From Erysipelotrichaceae bacterium (GTDB lineage: Bacteria; Bacillota_I; Bacilli_A; Erysipelotrichales; Coprobacillaceae): DNA of 39,625 nt. The notes below the pieces were generated by a model. That model saw only the letters and a list, made by a program, of their open reading frames with translations. It did no database searches and was not told the origin of the DNA. The DNA is taken from contig JAJQEL010000046.1 of the NCBI GenBank assembly GCA_021201655.1, positions 1 to 39,625 of the forward strand, read 5' to 3'. Made by a program: the position numbers and the translations under genes. This document shows positions 31,535 through 39,623 of the stretch, piece after piece (the first letter of the stretch is position 1; the number at the start of each line of letters is the position of its first letter).

Positions 31535-32140
31535 ATTCATCAAATAGGTTTTTCTTTCTAATGATACAAAGAAATGATTTTCTTTAGACTGATCAAAATG
31601 TATAAGATACAAACTTAATAACACCCCACCAAAAGTAGCTACCATCATATCTGTAATGGTATCATAAACACCTGTCACATTTCTAATAGCATCATAATTC
31701 AAAAAATATAAAAGGCAAAATTCATAAAATTCCCAACTAACAGCTGTCGCCATATTAAGTCCATTAATAAACAAAAACATCAAGCCCTTACGTTTATCTT
31801 CACGAAGAAAATATTTATATAACAGATAAAACAATTCTGCAAATATAACACCACAAAAAGTATGCACAATTTTATCAAAATAAGGTAAAGAATATCCACC
31901 CAAACAACTACCCCACAAACTTGCCATAAACACAAAAACAATATTCATAATATAAAATTCCTCTGGTAGTTTAACTTTTAATATTTTCACAATTGTTGGC
32001 GCTATAAACGGCAAAAAACATGAACAAAGTGTTACTGTGAAATATTTCCCCATCCAGTTAATATACAAAGCATAAAGCAAAAAGACTATATATATCCCAC
32101 AACAAATTTTATAAACAAGATCTAATTTTTTGTTATTCAT
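31514..32140 (-). CDS. DUF2238 (YjdF-like) membrane protein
   Basis: The 208-residue protein has six membrane segments. FDKIVHTFCGVIFAELFY (about 88-105), SWEFYEFCLLYFL (about 134-146) and YDTITDMMVATFGGVLLS (about 158-175) reproduce the conserved acidic/His pattern of the YjdF/DUF2238 family, whose function is unknown. The conserved D, H and E residues in membrane segments hint at an intramembrane site. Transcribed alone, about 70 bases downstream of the pepF gene and convergent with scrB. Confidence 0.82.
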   Translation of the reverse strand: MNNKKLDLVYKICCGIYIVFLLYALYINWMGKYFTVTLCSCFLPFIAPTIVKILKVKLPEEFYIMNIVFVFMASLWGSCLGGYSLPYFDKIVHTFCGVIFAELFYLLYKYFLREDKRKGLMFLFINGLNMATAVSWEFYEFCLLYFLNYDAIRNVTGVYDTITDMMVATFGGVLLSLYLIHFDQSKENHFFVSLERKTYLMNKRIQHN

Positions 32141-32210
32141 TATATATACACCTCAAAGTGTATTATAACATTAAAAAATAAAATCAAAGAAAACAATACA
32201 GCTTAAATGT

Positions 32211-33950
32211 CTATTTCTTTAATAACTCTTCAAATAAATCAATATCTTCTTTAATCATATCAATTGAATTTTGCCAGAAAGCTTCATCTTCCAAATCAAT
32301 ACCAACACTCTTACCTACATCCACCAAATCATTTTTGCCTGTTAATGATAAGAATGTTTCGTAAGTATCCGCAAAACTTGAACCTTGTTTTTGATATAAA
32401 CCATATAAACCTTTAGCCAACAATAAACCAAAAGCATATGGAAAATTATAGAAAGCATAATCCGCTTCATAATAATGTGGTTTCCAGGTCCACATATAAG
32501 GATGAAGATAGTTATGATCCAAACCATTTCCATAAGCTTCTTTTTGGGCATTAATCATGAGTTCTTTGATTTGTTCTACTGATAATGGTCCGTTCTTTCT
32601 TTGTTCAATAAAACGACTTTCAAATAAGAAACGTGAATAAATATCAACAATCACTTGAGCACAATCAGTTAGTTCATTTTCTACGATGTTAATCTTTTCT
32701 TTTTCATCTACTTCTTTTAAAGCAGCTTTTTTAACTATTGTTTCACAAAAAGTGGATGCTGTTTCAGCGATAGGCATTGGATAATCAGAGTTAATAGCAT
32801 ACTCATTATTAAGACATTCACCATGGAAACCGTGTCCTAATTCATGGGCCATAGTAATGACATCACTGAATTGATTACCATAGTTTAATAAGAAACGACT
32901 TTCACCAATTGAGTGGAGATTATGACAGAAAGCGCCACCTACTTTACCCTCTCTTGGATAGACATCTAACCATTCATTTTCAATCGCTTTTTTCGCGAAT
33001 TCGCCCAAATGAGAAGAAAAAGAAGAAAATTGTTTGATTACATATTGACAGCCTTCTTCATATGGATATTCTTTATGGCTTTCACCTATTGGTGCATATA
33101 ATTCATACCAAGGTAACCCATTTTGATAACCTAAAGCTTCAGCTTTTAACTTATAAAATCTTTCAAACATCGGTAGTGCTTTTTGGATGGTTTTGATTAA
33201 AACATCCAATGTCTTTTGTGACATTCTAGAATCTTCCAAAGTTCTTGCTAGGACTGAATCATAGCCTCTTAATTCTGCTACAGTAATAGCTTCTCCTTTA
33301 ATCGCATTTAAACTACTCGCAATACCTTGTTCTATAGAGGTATAACTATTCACTTCTGCTTCATAAGCTTTCTTTCTTATATGAACATCTTTATCATAGG
33401 CCATATTCAATACTTCAGTTAATGGATACGACTTATCATCAATGGTTACTTTCATTGATGAAATCAATTGATCTTTGTATTTAAGCCAAGCTGATGAACC
33501 TGTGGTTTTCATTTTAGCTAATACTTCTTCACTTTCATCATCTAATAAATGACTATTATTTTTCTTCGTTTCTTCTAAGAAATAATGATGTTCTAAGATA
33601 TAAGGATCAGAAAGTTTTGATAAATCATATTTCCCTAACCACTTTTGAATCTTAGCACTCGTCGAAGCAAATGATGCTAATATATTTTCAATCATTGAAG
33701 CATATTTGATGGCATCTTGATTTTGCGTATTGGCATTCATTGTTAGAGATATAAATGCATAGACTTTTCCTATTAAATCATCTAATTCATTTTCTGTTTC
33801 TAAGTAATGTTTAAGATTTTCTTCGTTTATATCACTATTTGGTATATCTTTCATATTGTTTAATATTATTTCAATATTATCTATATCATCTATAAACTTT
33901 TGATCTGCAAAACTGTCATATAATTCCTTTAAACTCCATTGTTTATCCAT
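32211..33950 (-). CDS. pepF: Oligoendopeptidase F-type M3 metallopeptidase
   Basis: The 579-residue cytosolic zinc peptidase has the M3 active site HELGHGFHGE near residue 367 and the downstream AETASTFCETI segment supplying the third zinc ligand Glu. The N-terminal ~200 residues form the helical PepF domain. It degrades oligopeptides of roughly 7-17 residues in characterised members. It lies 3 bases after the RlmI-like gene, so the two are cotranscribed. The length is slightly below the ~600 of Lactococcus PepF but no key region is missing. Confidence 0.93.
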   Translation of the reverse strand: MDKQWSLKELYDSFADQKFIDDIDNIEIILNNMKDIPNSDINEENLKHYLETENELDDLIGKVYAFISLTMNANTQNQDAIKYASMIENILASFASTSAKIQKWLGKYDLSKLSDPYILEHHYFLEETKKNNSHLLDDESEEVLAKMKTTGSSAWLKYKDQLISSMKVTIDDKSYPLTEVLNMAYDKDVHIRKKAYEAEVNSYTSIEQGIASSLNAIKGEAITVAELRGYDSVLARTLEDSRMSQKTLDVLIKTIQKALPMFERFYKLKAEALGYQNGLPWYELYAPIGESHKEYPYEEGCQYVIKQFSSFSSHLGEFAKKAIENEWLDVYPREGKVGGAFCHNLHSIGESRFLLNYGNQFSDVITMAHELGHGFHGECLNNEYAINSDYPMPIAETASTFCETIVKKAALKEVDEKEKINIVENELTDCAQVIVDIYSRFLFESRFIEQRKNGPLSVEQIKELMINAQKEAYGNGLDHNYLHPYMWTWKPHYYEADYAFYNFPYAFGLLLAKGLYGLYQKQGSSFADTYETFLSLTGKNDLVDVGKSVGIDLEDEAFWQNSIDMIKEDIDLFEELLKK

Positions 33951-33953
33951 AAT

Positions 33954-35162
33954 CTACTCCTTAATAATTTGCATAATATAAAATTTCAAATAGGATGTTT
34001 CTTCCATACTCCATAATATTGGATGATCCACATTTTGTTGTGTCATAGAAACTTGTTTTAAAATAACCCCTGCTTCATCAGCTGATTCTTTCAACATCTT
34101 TTCAAAATTATCTACTTCCATAAAACGTGAACAACTACATGTTACCAAATAACCACCATTGTTTAATAATTCCATGGCTTTTTTATTTATTCTCTTATAT
34201 CCAAAATAAGCACTTTGAATTGTCTTTCTAGACTTTGTAAAAGCTGGTGGATCTAATACAATAATATCAAAATCACCAACATTTAATGTATCCAAATAAT
34301 CAAAAACATCCGCTTTTGTAAAAGTAATTCTATCCTCCAAATGATTAAGTTTCGCATTTTCATAGCCTTGATTTAAAGCTGTTTGAGATACATCTACTGC
34401 TACTACTTCACCGGCTCCACCTTTAGCCGCATTTAAAGCAAAACCACCTGTATGACTAAAACAATCTAATACTTTCTTATCATGTGCCATTTTTCTAAGT
34501 AAATATCTATTAGCTTTTTGATCTAAGAAATAACCTGTTTTTTGCCCATTTTCAAAATCAACATGAAGTAAAATACCATTTTCATTAATAATTGTTTTTG
34601 TTGGTAAATTTGTATCTTTCCAAAAACCTTTATATAACTCTAATCCTTCTTTTAATCTTACTTGGATATCATTTCTCTCATAAATACCACGAATTTCCTG
34701 TTTATCTTCTTTTAATACCTCTATTAATAATTCATAAATCATATCTTTATGCTTATCTAAACCATAGGAACTTATTTGTGTTACTAATATATCATTATAG
34801 CGATCAACCGTTAATCCAGGTAATCGATCAGCCTCGCCAAAAATCAAACGACAATTAGAGATGTTTTGAATATCTAAAGTTTTACGATAATCATAAGCTT
34901 CTTGTATTCTTTTTTTAAAGAAAGATTGATCAATTAATTCCTTTTTATTCTTTGATAGAATACGAACATTAATATGAGATATCTTTGATAAAAATCCAGT
35001 CCCCATATATCTGCCTTTTTTCGTATATATATCAACAATTTCACCATTTTCTATAGAATCATGTATTTTGATAACATTATTATTAAAAAGCCACATTTGA
35101 CCTTTATCCAACCATTTTTCTCCTTCTTTAGAAATAATAATTCTAGGGTAATTTCTCTCCAT
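33954..35162 (-). CDS. Class I rRNA methyltransferase, RlmI-like (PUA + Rossmann)
   Basis: The 402-residue protein has an N-terminal PUA domain (about 1-80), a middle EEHEE-like linker domain and a C-terminal SAM-dependent Rossmann domain with DCFSHTGGFALNAAKGGA (about 224-241), VVAVDVSQ, and the active-site motif LDPPAFTKS (about 300-308) followed by CSCSRFM. RlmI makes m5C1962 in 23S rRNA in E. coli; the target here is assigned by family resemblance only. GGAGG precedes the ATG. It diverges from the Xaa-Pro aminopeptidase and leads the pepF operon. Confidence 0.9.
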   Translation of the reverse strand: MERNYPRIIISKEGEKWLDKGQMWLFNNNVIKIHDSIENGEIVDIYTKKGRYMGTGFLSKISHINVRILSKNKKELIDQSFFKKRIQEAYDYRKTLDIQNISNCRLIFGEADRLPGLTVDRYNDILVTQISSYGLDKHKDMIYELLIEVLKEDKQEIRGIYERNDIQVRLKEGLELYKGFWKDTNLPTKTIINENGILLHVDFENGQKTGYFLDQKANRYLLRKMAHDKKVLDCFSHTGGFALNAAKGGAGEVVAVDVSQTALNQGYENAKLNHLEDRITFTKADVFDYLDTLNVGDFDIIVLDPPAFTKSRKTIQSAYFGYKRINKKAMELLNNGGYLVTCSCSRFMEVDNFEKMLKESADEAGVILKQVSMTQQNVDHPILWSMEETSYLKFYIMQIIKE

Positions 35163-35237
35163 GATAATACCTCCAATCTTTCCCGATTATATCAAATAGT
35201 ATCTATTTTATCAATGAACAATTATGTTCTCATTTCA

Positions 35238-35266
35238 TTGTATTTTATCATATTATTATGTAAAAT
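35238..35266 (+). promoter_or_regulatory. Promoter of the Xaa-Pro aminopeptidase gene
   Basis: TTGTAT (35238-35243) and TAAAAT (35261-35266) with 17-base spacing lie 17 bases before the start codon, so the leader is very short. Confidence 0.55.
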
Positions 35267-35282
35267 AATCATGGTGATAAAA

Positions 35283-37031
35283 ATGATAAGAGAATTTCAA
35301 AAATTATTAAAAGAAAAACATATTGATTATTATATTGTACCTACTGATGATGATCATCAATCAGAAATGGTGGGAGATTATTATCAAGTACGCGCTTATT
35401 TAAGTGGTTTTGATGGTAGTGCAGGAACATTATTAGTTACTCCTAGTGGTGCTTATTTATGGACGGATGGTCGTTATTTTATTCAAGCAGCGAAGCAATT
35501 AGAAGATGGTATTACCTTAATGAAAATGCGTCAAAAAGGTGTGCCTACCATTCTAGAATTTTTAAGTGAACACGTTAAAAATGGTGATGTCATTGGTTTT
35601 GATGGACAAACGATGACTTATCAGTTTATCCATCAATTAGAGGATGAATTAGATGTTGACTTCGAAATTGAATGTAATGATTTAGCAAAAGATTTTTGGA
35701 AAGATAGACCTGAACGTTCACATGAAAAAGCTTATATTTATGATATAAAGTATCATGGTATGAGTGCCAAAGAAAAGATTGAAATTATTCAGGAATATAT
35801 GAAGGAAAATGATTGTCAATCTCATATTATGACAACATTGGATGATATTGCCTGGACATTTAATTTAAGAGGTAATGATATACCTTGTTCTCCTACGGCT
35901 TTAGCTTTTGCCTTGATTACATTAGATAAATCTTATTTGTACTTGCAACAAGGAACTTATGACTTAGATTTAGTGAAAGCTTATCAACAAGAAAATATAC
36001 TCATGAAAGATTATTTAGATATTTATAAAGATGCTGCAAATCTAAAAGGTAGAGTTCTATTAAGTACAAAGAATGTTAACTATGAACTAGTCAATCAAAT
36101 TCAATGTCAAATAGTTGATGGTACAAATCCTTCACAAGCTTTTAAAGCTATTAAAAATGATGTAGAAATTAAAAATACCAAAAATGCACATATCAAAGAT
36201 GGTATTGCTGTAACTAAATTTATGTATTGGTTAAAGAATAATTATGGAAAAATAGATATGAATGAAATATCTGTATCAGATAAGTTATTATCTTTTAGAG
36301 CACAACAGGATTTATTTGTAGAACCAAGTTTTACAACCATTTGTGCTTATCAAGAAAATGCTGCTTTAATGCATTATCATGCCACAAAAGAGAATCATAC
36401 TGATATTCATGATGGATTATTGTTGATTGATAGTGGTGGACAATATCTAGATGGTACAACCGATATTACAAGAACATTTGTTTTAGGAAATATAACTGAT
36501 AACCAAAAATATCATTTTACTAAAGTGTTACAAGGTTTTCTTGCTTTACAAAATGCTCATTTTTTATATGGTGCTACAGGTTTAAGCTTGGATATTCTAG
36601 CAAGATATCCAATGTGGGCTGATCATATTGATTATCAATGCGGAACTGGACATGGTGTTGGTCATTTTCTTAATGTTCATGAGGGTCCTCAAGGTATCCG
36701 ACCAGTTGCCAGAGATAGTGAAAACACACCTCTAGAAGCTGGTATGGTGGTAACTGATGAGCCAGGTGTTTATTTAGAAGGAAATTATGGTATTCGTCAT
36801 GAAAATGAATTACTTGTTGTAGAAGGTGTAGAAAATGAGTATGGTCAATTTATGCATTTCGAACCGTTGACATATGTTCCTATTGATTTAGATGGTATTA
36901 ATACAGATTTACTATCAAATCAAGAAAAACTATGGTTGAATGATTATCATAAAGATGTTTACAATAGGATTTCTCCATATCTTAATGATGAAGAAAAAGA
37001 TTGGTTAAAAGAATATACCAAAGAGATTTAA
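35283..37031 (+). CDS. Xaa-Pro aminopeptidase (aminopeptidase P, M24B)
   Basis: The 582-residue enzyme removes the first residue from peptides with proline in second position. It has two creatinase-like N-terminal domains (start VPTDDDHQSEMVGDYYQVRA; LWTDGRYFIQAAKQL), and a pita-bread catalytic domain with metal ligands D383 and D394 (LLIDSGGQYLDGTTD), H457 (GTGHGVGHFLNVHEGP) and the later Glu pair (VTDEPGVYLEGNYGIRHENE). The three-domain length matches the long, eukaryote-type aminopeptidase P1. The start at 35283 follows GGTGAT; the open frame upstream runs over the divergent gene. With pepF nearby it fits peptide recycling. Confidence 0.93.
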   Translation: MIREFQKLLKEKHIDYYIVPTDDDHQSEMVGDYYQVRAYLSGFDGSAGTLLVTPSGAYLWTDGRYFIQAAKQLEDGITLMKMRQKGVPTILEFLSEHVKNGDVIGFDGQTMTYQFIHQLEDELDVDFEIECNDLAKDFWKDRPERSHEKAYIYDIKYHGMSAKEKIEIIQEYMKENDCQSHIMTTLDDIAWTFNLRGNDIPCSPTALAFALITLDKSYLYLQQGTYDLDLVKAYQQENILMKDYLDIYKDAANLKGRVLLSTKNVNYELVNQIQCQIVDGTNPSQAFKAIKNDVEIKNTKNAHIKDGIAVTKFMYWLKNNYGKIDMNEISVSDKLLSFRAQQDLFVEPSFTTICAYQENAALMHYHATKENHTDIHDGLLLIDSGGQYLDGTTDITRTFVLGNITDNQKYHFTKVLQGFLALQNAHFLYGATGLSLDILARYPMWADHIDYQCGTGHGVGHFLNVHEGPQGIRPVARDSENTPLEAGMVVTDEPGVYLEGNYGIRHENELLVVEGVENEYGQFMHFEPLTYVPIDLDGINTDLLSNQEKLWLNDYHKDVYNRISPYLNDEEKDWLKEYTKEI

Positions 37032-37045
37032 ATGTTTTATCATAA

Positions 37046-37074
37046 TTGACATATTGTCTTAGATTTGATAGAAT
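37046..37074 (+). promoter_or_regulatory. Strong promoter of the structured leader RNA
   Basis: TTGACA (37046-37051) and TAGAAT (37069-37074) have ideal 17-base spacing. Transcription should start near 37081, giving an untranslated leader of 137-167 bases. Confidence 0.78.
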
Positions 37075-37080
37075 ATTTAC

Positions 37081-37217
37081 AACAACTGAAATAAAAACGC
37101 AAAGGAGTTTTTCCTTGCTGAAGTGATGAATATATGGATGCTATTTTTTAGCATGCTCATATATTAAGCTTACGGCATGAAAGACTCCTTTTATATATAT
37201 TTAGGAGTTGAAATCTG
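37081..37217 (+). ncRNA. Structured leader RNA (candidate riboswitch or cis-regulator)
   Basis: The leader can fold into a closed multi-helix structure: P1 37101-37108 with 37184-37191 (AAAGGAGT/ACTCCTTT, 8 bp); P2 37117-37123 with 37169-37176 (GCUGAAG/CUUACGGC, one bulge, one G-U); P3 37129-37136 with 37158-37165 (8 bp); P4 37138-37143 with 37149-37154 (6 bp, T5 loop). ACTCCT (37184-37189) can instead pair with AGGAGT (37203-37208), the ribosome binding site for the ATG at 37218. The two states are mutually exclusive. I could not match it to a riboswitch class I know. A 13-codon frame (37126-37167, MNIWMLFFSMLIY) lies inside but has no close ribosome binding site. Confidence 0.6.
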
Positions 37218-37247
37218 ATGTCGTTTGCAAGAAAGGAAGGAAAACGT

Positions 37248-37511
37248 ATGTCACAAAATCAAACAGTTTACAAAATTGTTATGCAAAATCGCAACTCTTA
37301 TATGTGTGTTAAAGTAAACACTCAAATTTATGTATTTAAATATCGCTGGTATCCTACTTCACAAAAGGTCATTGAGAAGGTATCAAGAGATTTTATCTTA
37401 AATGACAAACAGAAAGAGTTTATCAAGAATTGTCATCACGAATTTTATGATGATATGAACAAACATATTAATTATCCTAAGCTTTATTCATGGATTGATA
37501 CACACATGTAG
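37248..37511 (+). CDS. Small protein of unknown function
   Basis: This 87-residue basic protein starts MSQNQTVYKIVMQNRNSYMC and ends NYPKLYSWIDTHM; it is soluble, beta-rich at first (YMCVKVNTQIYVFKYRWYP) then helical (QKEFIKNCHHEFYDDMNKH). No family is recognised. Two starts are possible: 37248, with GGAAGG 7 bases upstream, or 37218 (97 residues), whose AGGAGT site is the one that the leader RNA can sequester. The gene has its own strong promoter and terminator, so it is an independent, probably regulated unit between pepP and the cysteine desulfurase. Confidence 0.7.
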   Translation: MSQNQTVYKIVMQNRNSYMCVKVNTQIYVFKYRWYPTSQKVIEKVSRDFILNDKQKEFIKNCHHEFYDDMNKHINYPKLYSWIDTHM

Positions 37512-37519
37512 ATGATTAA

Positions 37520-37556
37520 AATACCAAGACAGTTATATTGTCTTGGTATTCTTTTT
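37520..37556 (+). terminator. Rho-independent terminator of the small-protein unit
   Basis: A perfect 12-bp stem AATACCAAGACA/TGTCTTGGTATT (37520-37531, 37539-37550) with a 7-base loop is followed by CTTTTT. Confidence 0.92.
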
Positions 37557-37558
37557 AA

Positions 37559-37587
37559 TTGACATTTTGAATATTTATGATTAATAT
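37559..37587 (+). promoter_or_regulatory. Promoter of the cysteine desulfurase/TtcA-like operon
   Basis: TTGACA (37559-37564) and TAATAT (37582-37587) with 17-base spacing, about 30 bases before the start codon and immediately after the preceding terminator. Confidence 0.75.
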
Positions 37588-37617
37588 ATTTCTTAGTCTT
37601 AGAGGGAGGTTATGTTC

Positions 37618-38745
37618 ATGATATATTTGGATTATACAGCCAATTGTCCTACTGACAAAGATGTATTAGATACATATATAAATACGACAAACAATTATTA
37701 TGCTAATCCTAACTCATTTCATGACTTAGGACTACAAGCGAATGAATTACTCAATAAAAATAGTTTAGAAATATTACAATTATTACATAAAGAAGATGCT
37801 GATATTATTTATACTTCTGGTGCTAGTGAATCAAATAATTTAGTCATCAAAGGAATAGCTGAACGATATAAAAGCAGAGGGAAACATATAATTATTGGAA
37901 GTTTTGAACATAATTCTATTACAGTACCTATTTCTAAGTTACAACAATTAGGTTATGAAGTTGATATCGTTCCTGTTGATAAAGATGGTATTGTTGATTT
38001 AGAAGAATTAGAATATCTCCTTAGAGATGATACAATATTAGTAAGTATATGTAGTGTTGATAGTGAATTAGGTATTCGTCAACCTATTGAAAAGATTGGT
38101 GAAATGCTTAAAGATCATTCTTGTTTCTTCCATAGCGATGCATCGCAGGCTATAGGGAAAACAGAAATAGATTTTAGTGATGTTGATTTAATCACTATGA
38201 CACCACATAAGTTTTATGGTATTAATGGAAGTGGGGCATTGATAAAAAATAAAAATGTTGGTTTAGTTCCTATTATTGATGGTGGTAAGAGTACTACCGA
38301 ATTTAGAAGCGGAACACCAGTCCTAGCCAATGTTACAGCTATGAAAAAAGCCTTGGAACTGGTAACAATGAACTATGAAAAAAGATATAACATCGTTAAA
38401 GAATATCATGATTATTTAATAAACTTTTTCACACAATATCCTGATATTCATATCAACAACACAAAATACTCTGTCCCTCATATCATCAACATATCTATTC
38501 CAAGTATCCCATCCATGACATTTGCCGATAAACTCAATCAAAAACAAATCTATATATCAACTAAAAATTCATGTTGTCCTACTGCTACACCATCCAAACT
38601 CGTCTATGCTTTAACGCATAGTAAACAATTAGCATCATCATCTTTAAGAATTAGCCTTTCTCATCTTACAACAAATGAAGAATTAAAAGTATTTACACAA
38701 ACATTCGATCACATATATAAGGAATTAAAAAATGGAAAAATATAA
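37618..38745 (+). CDS. Cysteine desulfurase (NifS/IscS-like)
   Basis: The 375-residue PLP enzyme takes sulfur from cysteine as a persulfide. MIYLDYTANCP is the usual NifS start; E97-H98 (GSFEHN), D174 and Q177 (DASQAIG) bind the cofactor, K198 (TPHKFYG) forms the Schiff base, and C319 in STKNSCC is the persulfide cysteine (STGSAC in relatives). The start at 37618 is preferred over the ATG at 37612, which would sit only 2 bases from GGGAGG. It overlaps the TtcA-like gene by 14 bases, so it probably feeds sulfur to tRNA thiolation rather than to Fe-S assembly (inference from context). Confidence 0.93.
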   Translation: MIYLDYTANCPTDKDVLDTYINTTNNYYANPNSFHDLGLQANELLNKNSLEILQLLHKEDADIIYTSGASESNNLVIKGIAERYKSRGKHIIIGSFEHNSITVPISKLQQLGYEVDIVPVDKDGIVDLEELEYLLRDDTILVSICSVDSELGIRQPIEKIGEMLKDHSCFFHSDASQAIGKTEIDFSDVDLITMTPHKFYGINGSGALIKNKNVGLVPIIDGGKSTTEFRSGTPVLANVTAMKKALELVTMNYEKRYNIVKEYHDYLINFFTQYPDIHINNTKYSVPHIINISIPSIPSMTFADKLNQKQIYISTKNSCCPTATPSKLVYALTHSKQLASSSLRISLSHLTTNEELKVFTQTFDHIYKELKNGKI

Positions 38746-39571
38746 AGAAATAGAAAGAAGTATTATTAAAACTTATCGTAAACAAATATGGAAACCTTTT
38801 ATTAAAGCATTACAAAATTATGAATTGATTAATGAAAATGATAAAGTCATGGTTTGTATTAGTGGTGGTAAAGATTCATTTTTAATGGCTAAATGTATTC
38901 AAGAACTCCAAAGACATGGACAAGTTCATTTTGAAGCTCGATATGTAGTGATGGATCCTGGTTATAATCAATATAATTTAGATTATATTAAAGATAATGC
39001 AAAAATCATGAATGTCCCCATTGAAATCTTTGAAAGTCCCATATTTGATGTGGTGGAAAAATCAGATGGTAAGAGTCCTTGCTATCTATGTGCGAGAATG
39101 CGTAGAGGTTATTTATATGCGCATGCTAAAAAGTTGGGTTGTAATAAAATCGCATTGGGGCATCACTTTGATGATGTGATTGAAACAACATTATTATCGA
39201 TGTTTTACGGTTCCGAAATTAAAACTATGATGCCAAAGCTTCATAGTGATAATTTCCCTGGATTAGAGTTAATTAGACCTCTATATATGGTTAAAGAATC
39301 AAACATTATTCATTGGCGAAATGCCAATGAATTGACTTTTATTAATTGTGCCTGTCGTATGAGTGAGGGTTGTTCTATTATTGATGATGGAACTTCTAAG
39401 CGTAAAGAAATTAAAGAACTCATTAAAAGAATGCGAAGAAACAATCCTGATATCGATCAACATATTTTTACAAGTATGCATAATGTTAATTTAGATTGTA
39501 TTGTTGGATATAGAAAAGGAAAAGAAAAACACAGTTTTTTAGAGAATTATGATAAAGAAAACGAGATTTAA
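38732..39571 (+). CDS. TtcA-like PP-loop tRNA sulfurtransferase
   Basis: The 279-residue protein has the PP-loop SGGKDS (44-49) that adenylates the target base, C117 and C120 in PCYLCARMRRG (as in TtcA), GHHFDDVIETTLL (143-155), and a third cysteine region INCACRMSEGC (C206, C208, C214). In TtcA two N-side cysteines and one C-side cysteine hold a [4Fe-4S] cluster used in 2-thiolation of cytidine 32. The C-side motif here differs from the CxLCG of E. coli TtcA, so the exact tRNA position is uncertain. Fourteen-base overlap with the cysteine desulfurase indicates a joint role. The terminal repeat begins two bases after its stop codon. Confidence 0.85.
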   Translation: MEKYKEIERSIIKTYRKQIWKPFIKALQNYELINENDKVMVCISGGKDSFLMAKCIQELQRHGQVHFEARYVVMDPGYNQYNLDYIKDNAKIMNVPIEIFESPIFDVVEKSDGKSPCYLCARMRRGYLYAHAKKLGCNKIALGHHFDDVIETTLLSMFYGSEIKTMMPKLHSDNFPGLELIRPLYMVKESNIIHWRNANELTFINCACRMSEGCSIIDDGTSKRKEIKELIKRMRRNNPDIDQHIFTSMHNVNLDCIVGYRKGKEKHSFLENYDKENEI

Positions 39572-39573
39572 TG

Positions 39574-39623
39574 TGAAGTGATTTTGTCAAGTAGACAATT
39601 TAAATAATTAAAATGATTTGCTA
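39574..39623. repeat. Terminal inverted repeat, right copy
   Basis: Exact reverse complement of bases 1-50, starting two bases after the TtcA-like stop codon. Two further bases (TT) follow to the window edge. No clear terminator hairpin for the preceding operon lies between stop and repeat. Confidence 0.8.

Noticed and set aside
37126-37167. Leader peptide MNIWMLFFSMLIY inside the structured RNA (attenuator)
   Set aside because: No ribosome binding site at normal distance, no run of one regulatory amino acid, and no terminator placed to be controlled by it; kept only as an alternative.
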